From Paludisphaera borealis (lineage in GTDB: Bacteria > Planctomycetota > Planctomycetia > Isosphaerales > Isosphaeraceae): a stretch of 64,000 bases of DNA. The notes beneath the pieces are model-generated. The model did no database searches, was not told the DNA's origin, and was given only the letters and a program-made list of their open reading frames with translations. Made by a program: the position numbers and the translations under genes. How positions within the stretch are numbered: the first letter of the stretch is position 1; each line of letters begins with the position of its first letter. The stretch spans positions 4,030,001-4,094,000 of the forward strand of contig NZ_CP019082.1 in assembly GCF_001956985.1 (NCBI RefSeq), in the 5' to 3' direction. Of the stretch, positions 33,880 through 43,935 are shown piece after piece.

Positions 33880-36630
33880 ATGGCCGAATCCACCTGTCTC
33901 CATATTCAGGACCGAGAGTCCGGGCCGATCCGAATCGTGGAGATTCCGTGGATTTCGGTCCGGATCGGCCGCGCGGCGTTCTGCGAGGTCCGGCTGACCG
34001 ACCCCGGACTCGCCGACGAGGCCTGCCGGCTGCATCGTCGCGGTCGGACCTGGTATCTGACGCCGGTCGCCGCCGGCGCGGCGGTCGTCGACGGTCAACT
34101 GATCGACGCGGCCCGGCCGCTGCCGTACGACACGCCGTTCCGCGTCGGGCCGTACTGCCTGGCCCTCAAGCGCAACAAGTTCGCCGAGCCCGACTGGCGG
34201 CCCCCCCGCGCCGCGCCGAGCGTCGAGGCCAAGTCCCCGACCCGCAAGGTCCATCGGCCCGAACCCCAGCCTCGCAAGCGGACCGAGGATTTCACGCCCC
34301 GGCCGCGTCCCGAGCACCCGGTGGCCGAGCCGGCCGCGAGCAACCCGTGGGAAGCGCGCTGGAAGGCCGCCGGCGATCGGCTCAAGGCCGGCAAGACCGC
34401 CGGCGCGCCGACCTCGGCCGTCCCCCCCAGGGTTGAGAGCTACGCCCAGCCGCGCCCCGCGCCGGCGGCCGCCCCCAGCTACCCGCCGGCCTCGGGGCCG
34501 GCGTCGCGGTTCGAGCCCACCGGCTTCACGCCCCGGCCCGTCCCCTCGCCGACGCCCGCCGCCGCGTTCCTCCGGACGACCCCCGTCGCGCCCCCCGAGT
34601 CCCGGGCCGTCCCCGAATCGCCCGCGATCGACCACGACGAGCCGATCGCGAACGTCGAGATCCCGGAAGCCCCGGTCGCGAACGAGATCGAAGATCGGGC
34701 CGAAGTCCTCATCGAAGCCCCGGCTGAAGTGGAAAGCGAAGCCGAGGCCGCGCCGTCGTTCTTCGACTCGATGAGCGATCCGGTCGCCTGGGCGGCCGAA
34801 GCCCCGGCCGAGGCGGCGACCGTCGCCGCGGACGTCGAAGCCGCCTCGTTCGACGACGAAGAGATCGACGACGCGGTCGAGATCGCGCCGTTCGACGACG
34901 AGGACGAAGACGAAGAGCAAGTGAAAGAGGTCGAGATCGTCCTGTGCGACGACGCGGCCTCGATGTACGAAATCGCCCCGTGCGACGACGACCCGTCGCT
35001 GTACGAGGCGTCGCCGATCCTGGGCGATCCGGCCCCGACTGAGTGGACGTTCTCGCCGGTCGTCGCACACGACCGCGAGGCGGACGACGGCTCGTCGCGG
35101 TTCATGGCCGACACGAGCCCTCCTCGCGACGAGACCGACCGGGTCCGGAACTGGGCCAAGGACGAGGCCGAACGCCAGGAACGCCAGGAACGCCAGGAAC
35201 GCGAGCAACGCCAGCAACCGCAAGAACGCCAGTCGGCGCCGACCGCGGCCACAACCGCGACCGACGGGCCGAGCGAGGCGGCGAGGGGCTCGGCCTTGCG
35301 GATCGACCGGGCGCATCGGGACGACGACGATTATCGCGAGCGGTTCGACCCCACGCGGTCGTCTCGATCGCGCGACGACCGGCCCGCCGAGCCGACGCTC
35401 CCCTCGGTTCAAGACGTGTTGACGGCGAGCCAATGGACCCGTCGAGCGCCGACCACGATCGCCTCGACCACGCCCCGCCCGAGGCCGAAGGCGGCGCCCG
35501 CGCCGACGACGGCCGTGGCGCCGGCACAGTGGACGCTGCCGTCGTGGCTGACCTGGCCGCCGACGATGTTCTTGACGCTGACGATCGGCGCGGTGTTCAC
35601 GCTGTGCTCGTGGTGGTGGGCCGTCGATTCCAAGAACGCCGCGATCGCCGATCAAACGGCCGTCGCGCTGCGGCAGGGGACGATCAAGGACCGGCCGCTC
35701 CCCACGGGCGTGGTTCCTCCGCCGACCTCGTGGTGGCGGACCACGTCGCTCCACCTCGCGCAGTGGGGCATTTACCTGAGCGCCACCAAGACCGATCAGG
35801 GCTGGACCGAGACCCCCGCCGACCTGATCGCCGACGCCGCGGCGATGGCGCCGTTGAACCCCGTCGCCCGGCTCACGAAAGCGCGGATGGACCAGGCTGA
35901 AGGCAAGTCTGAGAACCTGGGCTTCAGCCGCGACGCCGTCAGCCTGGCCTGGAGCGCGCAACGGCTCCACAAGGCGGGCAAGAACGAAGCCGCGATCCGG
36001 GCCTATCGCCGGGCGATCGAGATCGCCGAGCGAGCGGGCTCCGAACACGACGAGCCGCTGGTCTTCAGCACCGATCCCAACACGCCGCGCTACCTCTTGC
36101 CCGGCGAGGAGCTGGTCGGCGTGATCGTCGGCGAGCTGATAGCCGACCCGTCGTGGACCTACCGCGAATGGTCGACGGCGATCCCCAAGGGGACCGTCGC
36201 GGCGCTCGTCGCGGCGAAGGGATTGAAAGAGCAGGGCCGCTCCGAAGCCGACCTCGCGCTGTCGAATCTCGTCGAGGCCCTCCGGCTCGAAGGGGATGGC
36301 GACGGCGACGGCGATCGGACCGCGTCGGCCCGGGCCGTCGACCACGCGGTGGCCGCCGAGGCGCTGACGATGCGGGCGGCCTGGAAAGACGCGCAGCAGC
36401 AGTACAAGGCGGCCATCGGCCTGATGGCCGACGCCAAGGTCAAACGGTCGTGGTGGTTCAACCTGGCCGACGTGGCGACCCATCTCAACGACGAGAAACA
36501 GCGCCGCGACGCGCTCGACGCCGTGCTCGCCGCGGTCGACAGCGACGACGTCAGCCGCCGAGCCCTGAAGGTCCAGCGGGCGGACCGGCCGCGCGGACCG
36601 CTGCGTTCGAGTGGCCCCAAGGCGAATTAA
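33880..36630 (+). CDS. FHA-like, transmembrane, TPR-like protein of the EPS locus
   Basis: 916 aa in four parts. Residues 1-105 are an FHA-like fold (ISVRIGRAAFCEVRLTDPGL, with Gly-Arg but CRLH in place of the usual Ser-x-x-His). Residues 105-500 are low-complexity: Pro/Ala-rich, then a strongly acidic block (DDEDEDEEQ) and an ERQERQ repeat. A single membrane helix lies near 565-580 (MFLTLTIGAVFTLCSWWW). The rest, about 620-890, is helical and TPR-like (AIRAYRRAIEIAERAGSEHD). It could read phospho-Thr/Tyr signals, for example from the BY-kinase, and scaffold the machine across the membrane. No known gene name. Confidence 0.72.
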   Translation: MAESTCLHIQDRESGPIRIVEIPWISVRIGRAAFCEVRLTDPGLADEACRLHRRGRTWYLTPVAAGAAVVDGQLIDAARPLPYDTPFRVGPYCLALKRNKFAEPDWRPPRAAPSVEAKSPTRKVHRPEPQPRKRTEDFTPRPRPEHPVAEPAASNPWEARWKAAGDRLKAGKTAGAPTSAVPPRVESYAQPRPAPAAAPSYPPASGPASRFEPTGFTPRPVPSPTPAAAFLRTTPVAPPESRAVPESPAIDHDEPIANVEIPEAPVANEIEDRAEVLIEAPAEVESEAEAAPSFFDSMSDPVAWAAEAPAEAATVAADVEAASFDDEEIDDAVEIAPFDDEDEDEEQVKEVEIVLCDDAASMYEIAPCDDDPSLYEASPILGDPAPTEWTFSPVVAHDREADDGSSRFMADTSPPRDETDRVRNWAKDEAERQERQERQEREQRQQPQERQSAPTAATTATDGPSEAARGSALRIDRAHRDDDDYRERFDPTRSSRSRDDRPAEPTLPSVQDVLTASQWTRRAPTTIASTTPRPRPKAAPAPTTAVAPAQWTLPSWLTWPPTMFLTLTIGAVFTLCSWWWAVDSKNAAIADQTAVALRQGTIKDRPLPTGVVPPPTSWWRTTSLHLAQWGIYLSATKTDQGWTETPADLIADAAAMAPLNPVARLTKARMDQAEGKSENLGFSRDAVSLAWSAQRLHKAGKNEAAIRAYRRAIEIAERAGSEHDEPLVFSTDPNTPRYLLPGEELVGVIVGELIADPSWTYREWSTAIPKGTVAALVAAKGLKEQGRSEADLALSNLVEALRLEGDGDGDGDRTASARAVDHAVAAEALTMRAAWKDAQQQYKAAIGLMADAKVKRSWWFNLADVATHLNDEKQRRDALDAVLAAVDSDDVSRRALKVQRADRPRGPLRSSGPKAN

Positions 36631-36681
36631 GGAACAACCGGGCGTGAACTCTCCCACAACCCTGCCGAAGGGACGACAGCC

Positions 36682-37773
36682 ATGGCGGTGAATCACGACG
36701 TGTTGGGCTCTCACTCCGCGGCCCCGCCTCACGCGGATCGCTCGGACGCGAAAATCAGCGACCTCGTCACGGCGAGCCTGACCGACCCGGCCAATCGCCC
36801 GCTGCTGATCGGCGGCGCGGTCTGCCTGGCGCTCTTCGGCCTGCTCTTTCGCGAGAGCCTGTGGCACTTTTATTACGCCTGGACGACCGACGACAACTAC
36901 AGCCACGGCTTCCTCGTGCCGTTCATCAGCCTGTACTTCGCGGCCCAGATCTTCAAGCGCGGGCCCGTCGCGGCGCGATCGGGCGTCGCCCTCGGCAGCC
37001 TGCTGCTGACCCTGGCCCTGCTCGTGCATCTGGTCACCATCCCACTGCCGATCCCGTTCCTCGGCGACCTCGCGCTGCTGGTCGCGCTCGCCGGCGCGTT
37101 CACGCTGCTGGCCGGTTCCGCGGCCCTCAAGCGGTACTGGTTCGTGTTCTTCTTCCTGATCTTCATGGTGCCGCTGCCGGTCGCGCTGTACGCGCGGATC
37201 GCGTCGCCGCTCCAGCTTCTGGCGAGCCGGGTGGCTTCGGCGTTCATGAACGCGACGGGCGTGCCGGTGCTCTGCGAGGGGAACCGGATGACCCTCCCCG
37301 GGGGCGTCCAGATGTTCGTGGCCGAGGCGTGCAGCGGGATGCGGCAGCTCACCGGCTTTCTCGCCCTGTCGGCGGCGGTGGCTTATCTGTGCATGCGTCC
37401 CGTGTGGTACCGCGTGATCCTGGTCGCCGCGGCGCTGCCGATCGCCCTGTTCGCGAACATCGCCCGCGTGGTCGTGACCGGCTACATCATGCACTTCGTC
37501 AATCCGGCGTATGCGTCGGGCGCCTACCACACGTTGGAGGGCGTCTTGCTCATGGGCTTCGGCCTGTTCCTGCTCAACTCGGTCTGCATGCTGATGGACC
37601 TCTTCTGCGTGACGCCCCCCGAGACCGGCGCGGAAGCGGAAGCCGATCCTGACGCCGACGCCGACGCCGGATCGTCCCGGGGCGGGCGGTCGATCCTTCA
37701 GGGCGCCGACGGCTGGGCGGGCGGGCGGATCACCGGCAAACTCTCCCTGAGCACTCCCGAGGAGCTACCATGA
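36682..37773 (+). CDS. Exosortase/archaeosortase family protein
   Basis: 363 aa, about eight membrane helices. Catalytic residues of the exosortase family are all visible: Cys in VAEACSGMRQLTGF, Arg in ALFANIARVVVTGY and His in YASGAYHTLEGVLL. The N-terminal SHGFLVPFISLY segment is also typical. It cleaves PEP-CTERM proteins at the membrane. The C-terminus is acidic (EAEADPDADADAG). Coupled by ATGA to the EpsI gene, and embedded in a polysaccharide locus as most exosortases are. A candidate substrate is encoded at 18312-18986. Confidence 0.94.
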   Translation: MAVNHDVLGSHSAAPPHADRSDAKISDLVTASLTDPANRPLLIGGAVCLALFGLLFRESLWHFYYAWTTDDNYSHGFLVPFISLYFAAQIFKRGPVAARSGVALGSLLLTLALLVHLVTIPLPIPFLGDLALLVALAGAFTLLAGSAALKRYWFVFFFLIFMVPLPVALYARIASPLQLLASRVASAFMNATGVPVLCEGNRMTLPGGVQMFVAEACSGMRQLTGFLALSAAVAYLCMRPVWYRVILVAAALPIALFANIARVVVTGYIMHFVNPAYASGAYHTLEGVLLMGFGLFLLNSVCMLMDLFCVTPPETGAEAEADPDADADAGSSRGGRSILQGADGWAGGRITGKLSLSTPEELP

Positions 37774-38444
37774 CGCCGATCAAGCGTTGCGTCCTGTGCG
37801 CCGGGTTCTTGACCTTCGGGCTCGCCGCGCAGGCGGGACTCGAACATATGAACGGCACCGAGCGGCCGCTGCTGCGGCAGTCGCTCGCCACGATCCCGAT
37901 GGAGCTGAACGGCTGGATCGGGCGCGACGAGACGATGGACCCCGAGATCGTCAAACGCGCCCAGACCACCGAATACGTCAACCGAGTGTACGAGAGCCGA
38001 GCACATCCCGGCGTCAAGTTCTGGCTCTGGATCAACTACTCGACCGAGGGCACCAACCTCCGCCACACGCCCGAGATCTGCCTCCCCTCGGGCGGCTGGG
38101 AGAAGATCGAGTCGCAGACCCGCGAGCTGTCGCTGCCGACCGGCGGCGGCAAGGAGCTGACGTGCACGCGGCTGGGCTATGCGCAAGGCGATCTGGTGAA
38201 ACACGTCGGATTCTGGTATTACATTTTCGGCGAGGGAAGGCTGGAGAACATGGTCCGCCGCCTCCCCATCACCAGCCGCAGCAGTCACGGACGGACCACG
38301 CGCGGGTCGTCGATGACCGTCGAAGTCTTCTACCCCGGCGAGTCCGACCCCGACGCCTTGGCCCTCGGCGCGTTCTCCCGCGAGCTGCTCGTCGCGCTCG
38401 AGCCGATCCTGCCGACCGACCGCGCGGAATACTACGTCCCCTGA
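37770..38444 (+). CDS. Exosortase-associated EpsI-like protein
   Basis: 224 aa with one N-terminal hydrophobic segment. The DUF3485/EpsI core shows [18 protein letters not shown], the conserved His-x-Pro-x-x-Cys-x-Pro-x-x-Gly-Trp pattern, and [14 protein letters not shown]. In many genomes this domain is fused to the exosortase; here it is separate and its ATG overlaps the exosortase stop. Precise function unknown, but it always travels with EPS/PEP-CTERM systems. Confidence 0.92.
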   Translation: MTPIKRCVLCAGFLTFGLAAQAGLEHMNGTERPLLRQSLATIPMELNGWIGRDETMDPEIVKRAQTTEYVNRVYESRAHPGVKFWLWINYSTEGTNLRHTPEICLPSGGWEKIESQTRELSLPTGGGKELTCTRLGYAQGDLVKHVGFWYYIFGEGRLENMVRRLPITSRSSHGRTTRGSSMTVEVFYPGESDPDALALGAFSRELLVALEPILPTDRAEYYVP

Positions 38445-38523
38445 TCGAATCATAAGATCAACTCCACATACGAACACCAGGATGGCTCGGCGCAGGCGAC
38501 CGACGCTCGGAGGCGACCGCGAG

Positions 38524-39540
38524 ATGAAGCGTGCACTGATCACCGGGATCACCGGTCAAGACGGCTCGTACCTGGCCGAATTCCTGCTGGGCAAGCCGAA
38601 CTACGAGGTCCACGGCCTGGTGCGGCGGTCGAGCAGCCTGAACCGCCAGCGGATCGACCACCTGTTCGGCCCCGACGCGCCGGGCCGCGACCGCCTGTTC
38701 CTCCACTACGCCGACCTCGCCGACGCATCGAGCCTGGCGGCGATCATGGAACTGATCCGGCCCGACGAAGTCTACAACCTCGGCGCGCAGAGCCACGTCC
38801 GGGTGTCGTTCGACCAGCCGCTCTACACGGCCGACGTCGTCGGCCTGGGGACGCTCCGCCTGCTTGAAGCGGTCCGCCACCTCAACCGCAACCACCCCGT
38901 GCGGTTCTACCAGGCGTCCAGCTCCGAGATGTACGGTTCCGCCCCCGCGCCGCAAGGGCCGAACACGCCGTTCCACCCTCGCAGCCCGTACGCCTGCGCC
39001 AAGCTCTACGCCCACTGGCAGACGATCAACTACCGCGAGGCGTACAACCTGTTCGCCTGCTCGGGCATCCTGTTCAACCACGAGAGCCCCCGCCGCGGCG
39101 AGTCGTTCGTCACCCGCAAGGTGACCCTGGGCGCGACCCGGATCAAAGAGGGGCTCCAGAAGCGCCTGGTGATGGGCAACCTGGAATCGAAGCGCGACTG
39201 GGGCTTCGCCGGCGACTACGTCCGCGCCATGTGGCTGATGCTCCAGCAAGACAAGCCCGACGACTACGTGGTGGCGACCGGCGAGACCTACTCGATCCAC
39301 GATCTACTCGATAAAGCCTTCGGCCTCGTCGACCTCGACTACCGCGATTACGTCGACTTCGACGAGCGTTACATGAGGCCCTCCGAGGTAGACGTCCTCC
39401 TGGGCGACGCCACCAAGGCCCGCGAGGTCCTCGGCTGGAAGCCCGAGGTCGACTTCCACGGCCTCATCAAGATGATGGTCGACAACGACCTCGAACTCGC
39501 CCGCCGCGAGAAGCACGCCCGCACCTTCCCGGGAAGCTGA
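38524..39540 (+). CDS. gmd: GDP-mannose 4,6-dehydratase
   Basis: 338 aa short-chain dehydrogenase. N-terminal NAD(P) site [20 protein letters not shown], then [19 protein letters not shown] typical of GMD, the catalytic YxxxK in [30 protein letters not shown] and a C-terminal [20 protein letters not shown]. It makes GDP-4-keto-6-deoxymannose, the precursor of fucose, rhamnose or perosamine for the polymer. ATG 38524 follows GGAGG; a start at 38482 lacks a site. No fcl/rmd reductase is adjacent. Confidence 0.96.
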   Translation: MKRALITGITGQDGSYLAEFLLGKPNYEVHGLVRRSSSLNRQRIDHLFGPDAPGRDRLFLHYADLADASSLAAIMELIRPDEVYNLGAQSHVRVSFDQPLYTADVVGLGTLRLLEAVRHLNRNHPVRFYQASSSEMYGSAPAPQGPNTPFHPRSPYACAKLYAHWQTINYREAYNLFACSGILFNHESPRRGESFVTRKVTLGATRIKEGLQKRLVMGNLESKRDWGFAGDYVRAMWLMLQQDKPDDYVVATGETYSIHDLLDKAFGLVDLDYRDYVDFDERYMRPSEVDVLLGDATKAREVLGWKPEVDFHGLIKMMVDNDLELARREKHARTFPGS

Positions 39541-39541
39541 C

Positions 39542-40276
39542 GTGATCGGGGACGGGACGACCGCGCTCACCCTGGCGGTTCTGTTCCTGGCGACGTTCAT
39601 CCGATCGGCGTTCGGCTTCGGCGAGGCCCTCGTGGCGGTGCCGTTGCTCGCGCTCTTGATGCCCGTGGAAGTGGCGGCGCCGGTGGCGGTGCTGGTCTCG
39701 ATCACGGTCGCGGGGGTGATCGTCGCGCAGGACTGGCGTCACGTCCACGTGCGCAGCGCATGGTGGCTGGTCGTCTCGACGATGTTCGGCATTCCCCTGG
39801 GCCTCTGGCTGCTGATCGCGGTCGCGGAATCGGTCGTCAAGGCGATCCTCGCGGTCGTCATCATCGCCTTCTCGACGTACTGCCTGGCCCGACGCCGGCC
39901 GTTCGAACTCAGGGACGACCGGCTGGCGTGGCTGTTCGGCTTCGGCGCGGGGATTCTGGGCGGCGCGTACGGCATGAACGGGCCGCCGCTGGTCGTCTAT
40001 GGAGCGCTACGCGGTTGGTCTCCCCAGCACTTCCGGGCGACCTTGCAAGGCTACTTCCTGCCGGCCAGCCTGGTGGGCATGATCGGCTACTGGCTGGCGG
40101 GCCTGTGGGTCCCGGCCGTGACCCGCTACTACCTCCTGTCGCTGCCCGTGGTCGCCGGGGCGATCGTCCTGGGCCGAATGGCCAACCACCGCATGAGCGG
40201 GCGGCGTTTCCTGATTTACGTCCACATCGGCCTGTTGGCGATCGGGGCGCTGCTGCTGGCTCAGTCCGCACGATAG
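39542..40276 (+). CDS. TauE/SafE (TSUP) family anion permease
   Basis: 244 aa, about eight helices in two repeats. Family marks: FIRSAFGFGEALVAVPLLAL at the start of repeat one and GAGILGGAYGMNGPPLVVYG at the start of repeat two. TSUP members export sulfite, sulfoacetate or similar organic anions. GTG start one base after the gmd stop, so it is co-transcribed, but a role in polysaccharide synthesis (perhaps sulfate or acyl-anion supply) is only a guess. Confidence 0.88.
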   Translation: MIGDGTTALTLAVLFLATFIRSAFGFGEALVAVPLLALLMPVEVAAPVAVLVSITVAGVIVAQDWRHVHVRSAWWLVVSTMFGIPLGLWLLIAVAESVVKAILAVVIIAFSTYCLARRRPFELRDDRLAWLFGFGAGILGGAYGMNGPPLVVYGALRGWSPQHFRATLQGYFLPASLVGMIGYWLAGLWVPAVTRYYLLSLPVVAGAIVLGRMANHRMSGRRFLIYVHIGLLAIGALLLAQSAR

Positions 40277-40311
40277 GCCGCCGACGCCGTTCCTCGGAGC
40301 GCGACGCAGGT

Positions 40312-40803
40312 TCAGCCGCCGGCTCGCTGCTTGGCCATCGCGACCTGGACCGCTCGACGGAAGGTGGGTGAGGGGGCGTCGTCTTTGGGGCCGCTCAATC
40401 CCACGAGGCCGGTGAAGTTCCGCGTCAACTGGACCGGAGTGAGGAGGAAGCCGAACGGGAACCCCCACCAGCCGAGGGCCAGCGAGAACGCGCCGTGCTT
40501 CAACTGCTTCCACCGCCCGCACGACCGGCAGCAGATCTCGGGGTGGCTGCTCCACGCCGTGAACGCCAGCGCCGAATAGACGCGGTGCGAGGTGTGGACG
40601 TCGACCGGACCGGGCCCGGCGCACCTGGGACACTGGCCCTGATGAAGGCTGCGGAGCCGCTCCTGGACCTCGCCCTCCGGGATCGCATCCCCCCTCTGGA
40701 TCCAGTAGCCTTGCTCCGCGCATTTCGCGTTGCAAAAGCGGAGGTCGTCCAGCTTCACGCCTCCGAAAAGGATTCGTGTACCGCAGCAGTCGCACGACGC
40801 CAT
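40312..40803 (-). CDS. Hypothetical zinc-ribbon protein
   Basis: 163 aa. Cysteine pairs suggest metal binding: CDCCGTRILFGG at the N-terminus, FCNAKCAEQGYW (residues about 24-35, a treble-clef-like patch), CPRCAGPGPVDVH and CCRSCGRWKQL. A hydrophobic stretch near 110-128 (FSLALGWWGFPFGFLLTPVQ) may be one membrane hairpin. ATG 40803 follows GGGAGCG; upstream ATGs are less well placed. Only minus-strand gene inside the EPS locus, so it is probably independent. Function unknown. Confidence 0.75.
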   Translation of the reverse strand: MASCDCCGTRILFGGVKLDDLRFCNAKCAEQGYWIQRGDAIPEGEVQERLRSLHQGQCPRCAGPGPVDVHTSHRVYSALAFTAWSSHPEICCRSCGRWKQLKHGAFSLALGWWGFPFGFLLTPVQLTRNFTGLVGLSGPKDDAPSPTFRRAVQVAMAKQRAGG

Positions 40804-41009
40804 GATCGACGCTCCCATGCCTCCAACCGATTTCTCGCCCCGAAAAGAGTAGTACACGGACTGTAGCGCCGCAAGAACTCGGAACGTCGATGAGTTCGCG
40901 GCCGGTGGGAACGCGACGGAATCCCCGACCAGGCTTGCCGTCGGGGGCGACTTCTGGTTTACTTCGATGAGACCTCAATGAGAATTCACCAGGGAAGGGC
41001 GATGCTGCA

Positions 41010-42383
41010 ATGGACATGCAAGCGCGAACGAGCCGGGAATCGGTGGTCGTGGCCTGCCCGGACGCCCGCCCGCCCGCTTATCAGGCGGCCATCGGACTGG
41101 GCCGCGCGGGGATGCTCAAGCGGTTCGTGACCTCGTACTATCACGACCCGGAGAGCCTGGCGTCGAGCCTCGCCCGCCGCATCAGCCCGCGCGCGTTCGC
41201 TCGGTGGCAGCGAGTGCTGGTCCGCCGCCACGACGTCGAGATCCCCGCCGCCCGCGTGTCGTCGGTGCCGAGCGTCGACGTCGCCTTGAAGCTCGAATCG
41301 CGGCTCGCCGGCAAGCGGCCCCGGCTCAAGCGCGCGGTGGCGAAGGCGCGGACGCACTGGTTCGACCGCCATCTGGCGCGCCGACTGGCCGCCGACCCGC
41401 CCGAGACCTTGCTCGTGTTCAGCGACGTCGGCGCGGGGGTCTCGCTGCCGCTCTGCCGCCGCCTGGGGATCGGCACGGTCCTCAGCATGGTCCACGGCGA
41501 CGTTCGCGAGGAGGCCGAGGTTCTTGAAACCGAGGCGGCCCTCGCGCCCGACTTCTTCCCGATGTACCTGGGCGACGGCGCGCTCGACCAGGTGGAGCTG
41601 TCGTGGCTGCACGAGCGCCGGCTCCGCGATCTGGCGCTGGCCGATCTCGTGCTGGTCCCCTCGGATCACATCGCCGACGAGCTGGCGTCGCACGGCCTGC
41701 CGCGCGAGCGAGTCCGGGTGATCCCCTACGCGGCCGACTGCCGGCGGTTCCGGCCGCTGTCGGGCAAGCGGCACGAGGCGTCGTGTACGTTCCTGTTCGC
41801 CGGCGGGATCAGCCAGCGCAAGGGGATCAAGTACCTGCTCGAAGCCTGGGCGCAGGTCCGCCGGCCGGGCTGGAAGCTCCAGCTCCTCGGCGCCGCGCCC
41901 AAGAACCTCGGGCCGATGGCGGGCCTGCTCGACGGGGTCGAACTCCTGGGCCGGGTGGGCCATCCCGAAGTCCCGGCGCACATGGCGGCGGCCGACGTCT
42001 TCGTCTTCCCGTCGCTGTTCGAGGGCTCGGCGGTCGTCACCTACGAGGCGCTCGCCTGCGGGCTCCCCAGCATCGTGACGGCCGCGGCCGGTTCGGTGGT
42101 GCGCCACGGCGCCGAAGGCTTCCACGTGCCGGCGCGGAACGTCGCGGCCCTGGCGGCCGAGATGGAACGGCTGGGCGACGACCCTCGGCTCCGAGCCCGG
42201 ATGTCGGCCGCCGCGCGGAGCCGGGCGCTCGACTTCGACTGGCCGCGGTACCACGTCGCCGTGGCCGACGCCGTCTCCGACTTGAGCCGGAGCCAAAGCC
42301 TGATCCGAACCGAAGCCGACCGCCGGGCCCCCTCGCATCGGCGAGCGGAGGCCGCCGCGAAACCCAACACTCGCATACGTTGA
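41010..42383 (+). CDS. Glycosyltransferase family 4 (GT-B)
   Basis: 457 aa. The C-terminal half is a classic GT4 donor domain: LFAGGISQRKGIKYLLEAW, LLGRVGHPEVPAHMAAADV and the EX7E region FPSLFEGSAVVTYEALACGL (Glu...Glu). The N-terminal half is less typical (acceptor side). Arg/Ala-rich tail. Transfers a nucleotide sugar to the growing lipid-linked oligosaccharide. It starts a new gene run after the reversed zinc-ribbon gene. Confidence 0.92.
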   Translation: MDMQARTSRESVVVACPDARPPAYQAAIGLGRAGMLKRFVTSYYHDPESLASSLARRISPRAFARWQRVLVRRHDVEIPAARVSSVPSVDVALKLESRLAGKRPRLKRAVAKARTHWFDRHLARRLAADPPETLLVFSDVGAGVSLPLCRRLGIGTVLSMVHGDVREEAEVLETEAALAPDFFPMYLGDGALDQVELSWLHERRLRDLALADLVLVPSDHIADELASHGLPRERVRVIPYAADCRRFRPLSGKRHEASCTFLFAGGISQRKGIKYLLEAWAQVRRPGWKLQLLGAAPKNLGPMAGLLDGVELLGRVGHPEVPAHMAAADVFVFPSLFEGSAVVTYEALACGLPSIVTAAAGSVVRHGAEGFHVPARNVAALAAEMERLGDDPRLRARMSAAARSRALDFDWPRYHVAVADAVSDLSRSQSLIRTEADRRAPSHRRAEAAAKPNTRIR

Positions 42384-42466
42384 TCTTGCAGCCCCGGACG
42401 GCGGGCGGCGCCCGCCTCACCAGACGAGACTTTGCACCACGGTTGGTACAAGGATCGAGCGACGTC

Positions 42467-43831
42467 ATGGACGACCGACAGTACGTGCACGCGACGGCCG
42501 CGCTGATCGCGGCCTACTTCCTGGCAAGCGTCGTCTCGCGGCGGTTCGACCCGTTCGCGCCGGTCTGGCTGTTCCTGGTCGGCTACATCCAGGTTTACGT
42601 GCTTCAGGCGTACTCGTACCGCGAGTGGGCGATCTCGGTGCGCGGGGTCGACCTGGTGACGACGGCCAACCAGCGGGCACTCTGGGCGCTCGCCTGGTTC
42701 CTCGCGGTCTACCACCTGGGGGGGGGCCGACTCGTCGCACGACGGCTGCCGACTCCGCCGCGGAAGTGGTCGAACCTGGCGGTGGGGCTGCTCAGCCCCG
42801 TGCTGATCGTCTGGGGGCTTTATTGCACGGGGATTCTCGGCGGGGGGAGCGCCTCGGGGGAGCTGGGCTCGCCCGAGGACGCCTTGCTGCGGTCGTTCCC
42901 CTACGTCCTGATGGTCGGCGCGGTGATGTTGATCGTCACCGGCCGGCGGATCTCGGCGCCGCAGCCGATCTACCTGGCCGCCGGCCTGTTCTTCGCGTTC
43001 TCCTACATGGCGATCTGGATGTTCAACGGCAAGCGGTCGCCCGCCCTGATCGGCGTGCTGGCGACGGTCTGCGCGTACTATTCGACCCACATGAAGCGGC
43101 CCTCCTGGGGGGTGCTGACCGCCACGGCGTTCGTGGGCGCGCTCGTCGTCGCGGTGGCGATCGGCTGGCGCATCGACGTCACGCACGACCGGTCGTTCAT
43201 CGGCTTCATCGAGTTCATGGGCGATTTCGACGTCTCGAAGATCCTCGACAGCCTGGACATCACTGACACCGCCGAGCAGACGTCTTACGAAATCATTTCG
43301 TACGAGACCAAGGAGTACGGCGGCTACCTCTTGATGCTCGACACCGTGCCGATGAAGTCCGACTACGACGGCGGCGCCAACTACCTCCGGATGTTCTCCA
43401 CGTTCATCCCCCGGATACTTTGGCCCACCAAGCCGCTGTACGGCCGCAAGCAGTGGGTCGACGCCTGGATCGCCGGCTCGGAACTCGAGCGCGATGAGGA
43501 TTTCACCAGTCCGGCGATCGGCATCCTGGGGGCGACGCAGCTTAACGGAGGGGCCCCCGCGACGGTGCTCGTGCTGGCGGTCCTCGCACTCTTGCTGCGG
43601 TCGTCGTACGAGTATTTCCGGCTCCACGCCGACTCGCCCTGGGTCCAATTCTTCTGGTCGATCACGTTCTTCAACGCCTGGTTCATGATCGTCGGCGACG
43701 ATCCGATGACTTGGTTCTACTTCAACTGGAGCTTCGCGTCGTTGCCGGCCATCGTCATCCTCTGGTTCGTCAACAAAGGGCCGGACGTCGCCTGGAGCCC
43801 GTCGGCCGCAACAACCGCGGCAGCCGGATGA
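42467..43831 (+). CDS. Wzy-like oligosaccharide repeat-unit polymerase
   Basis: 454 aa, about 10-11 membrane helices (YVHATAALIAAYFLASVVSR, LLSPVLIVWGLYCTGILGGG). A large outer loop of 130 residues contains KSDYDGGANYLRMFSTFIPR and PRILWPTKP, reminiscent of the oligosaccharide repeat unit polymerase family. Length and position between glycosyltransferase and acyltransferase genes support the call. Sequence similarity to Wzy proteins is always weak, so this is partly inference. Confidence 0.75.
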   Translation: MDDRQYVHATAALIAAYFLASVVSRRFDPFAPVWLFLVGYIQVYVLQAYSYREWAISVRGVDLVTTANQRALWALAWFLAVYHLGGGRLVARRLPTPPRKWSNLAVGLLSPVLIVWGLYCTGILGGGSASGELGSPEDALLRSFPYVLMVGAVMLIVTGRRISAPQPIYLAAGLFFAFSYMAIWMFNGKRSPALIGVLATVCAYYSTHMKRPSWGVLTATAFVGALVVAVAIGWRIDVTHDRSFIGFIEFMGDFDVSKILDSLDITDTAEQTSYEIISYETKEYGGYLLMLDTVPMKSDYDGGANYLRMFSTFIPRILWPTKPLYGRKQWVDAWIAGSELERDEDFTSPAIGILGATQLNGGAPATVLVLAVLALLLRSSYEYFRLHADSPWVQFFWSITFFNAWFMIVGDDPMTWFYFNWSFASLPAIVILWFVNKGPDVAWSPSAATTAAAG

Positions 43832-43935
43832 GCCCCCACACGACCCGCCGGCCGATCGACGGAACGTCGGCCGGGCCTCGATGCAACCGAACCGGGGACC
43901 GCCCCGGCCTTGATCCCGGAAGGAGCCTCACGGAC

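Noticed and set aside
33709-37530. Minus-strand 1273-codon open frame
   Set aside because: Antisense to the FHA protein and exosortase; Arg/Gly-rich and without any domain.
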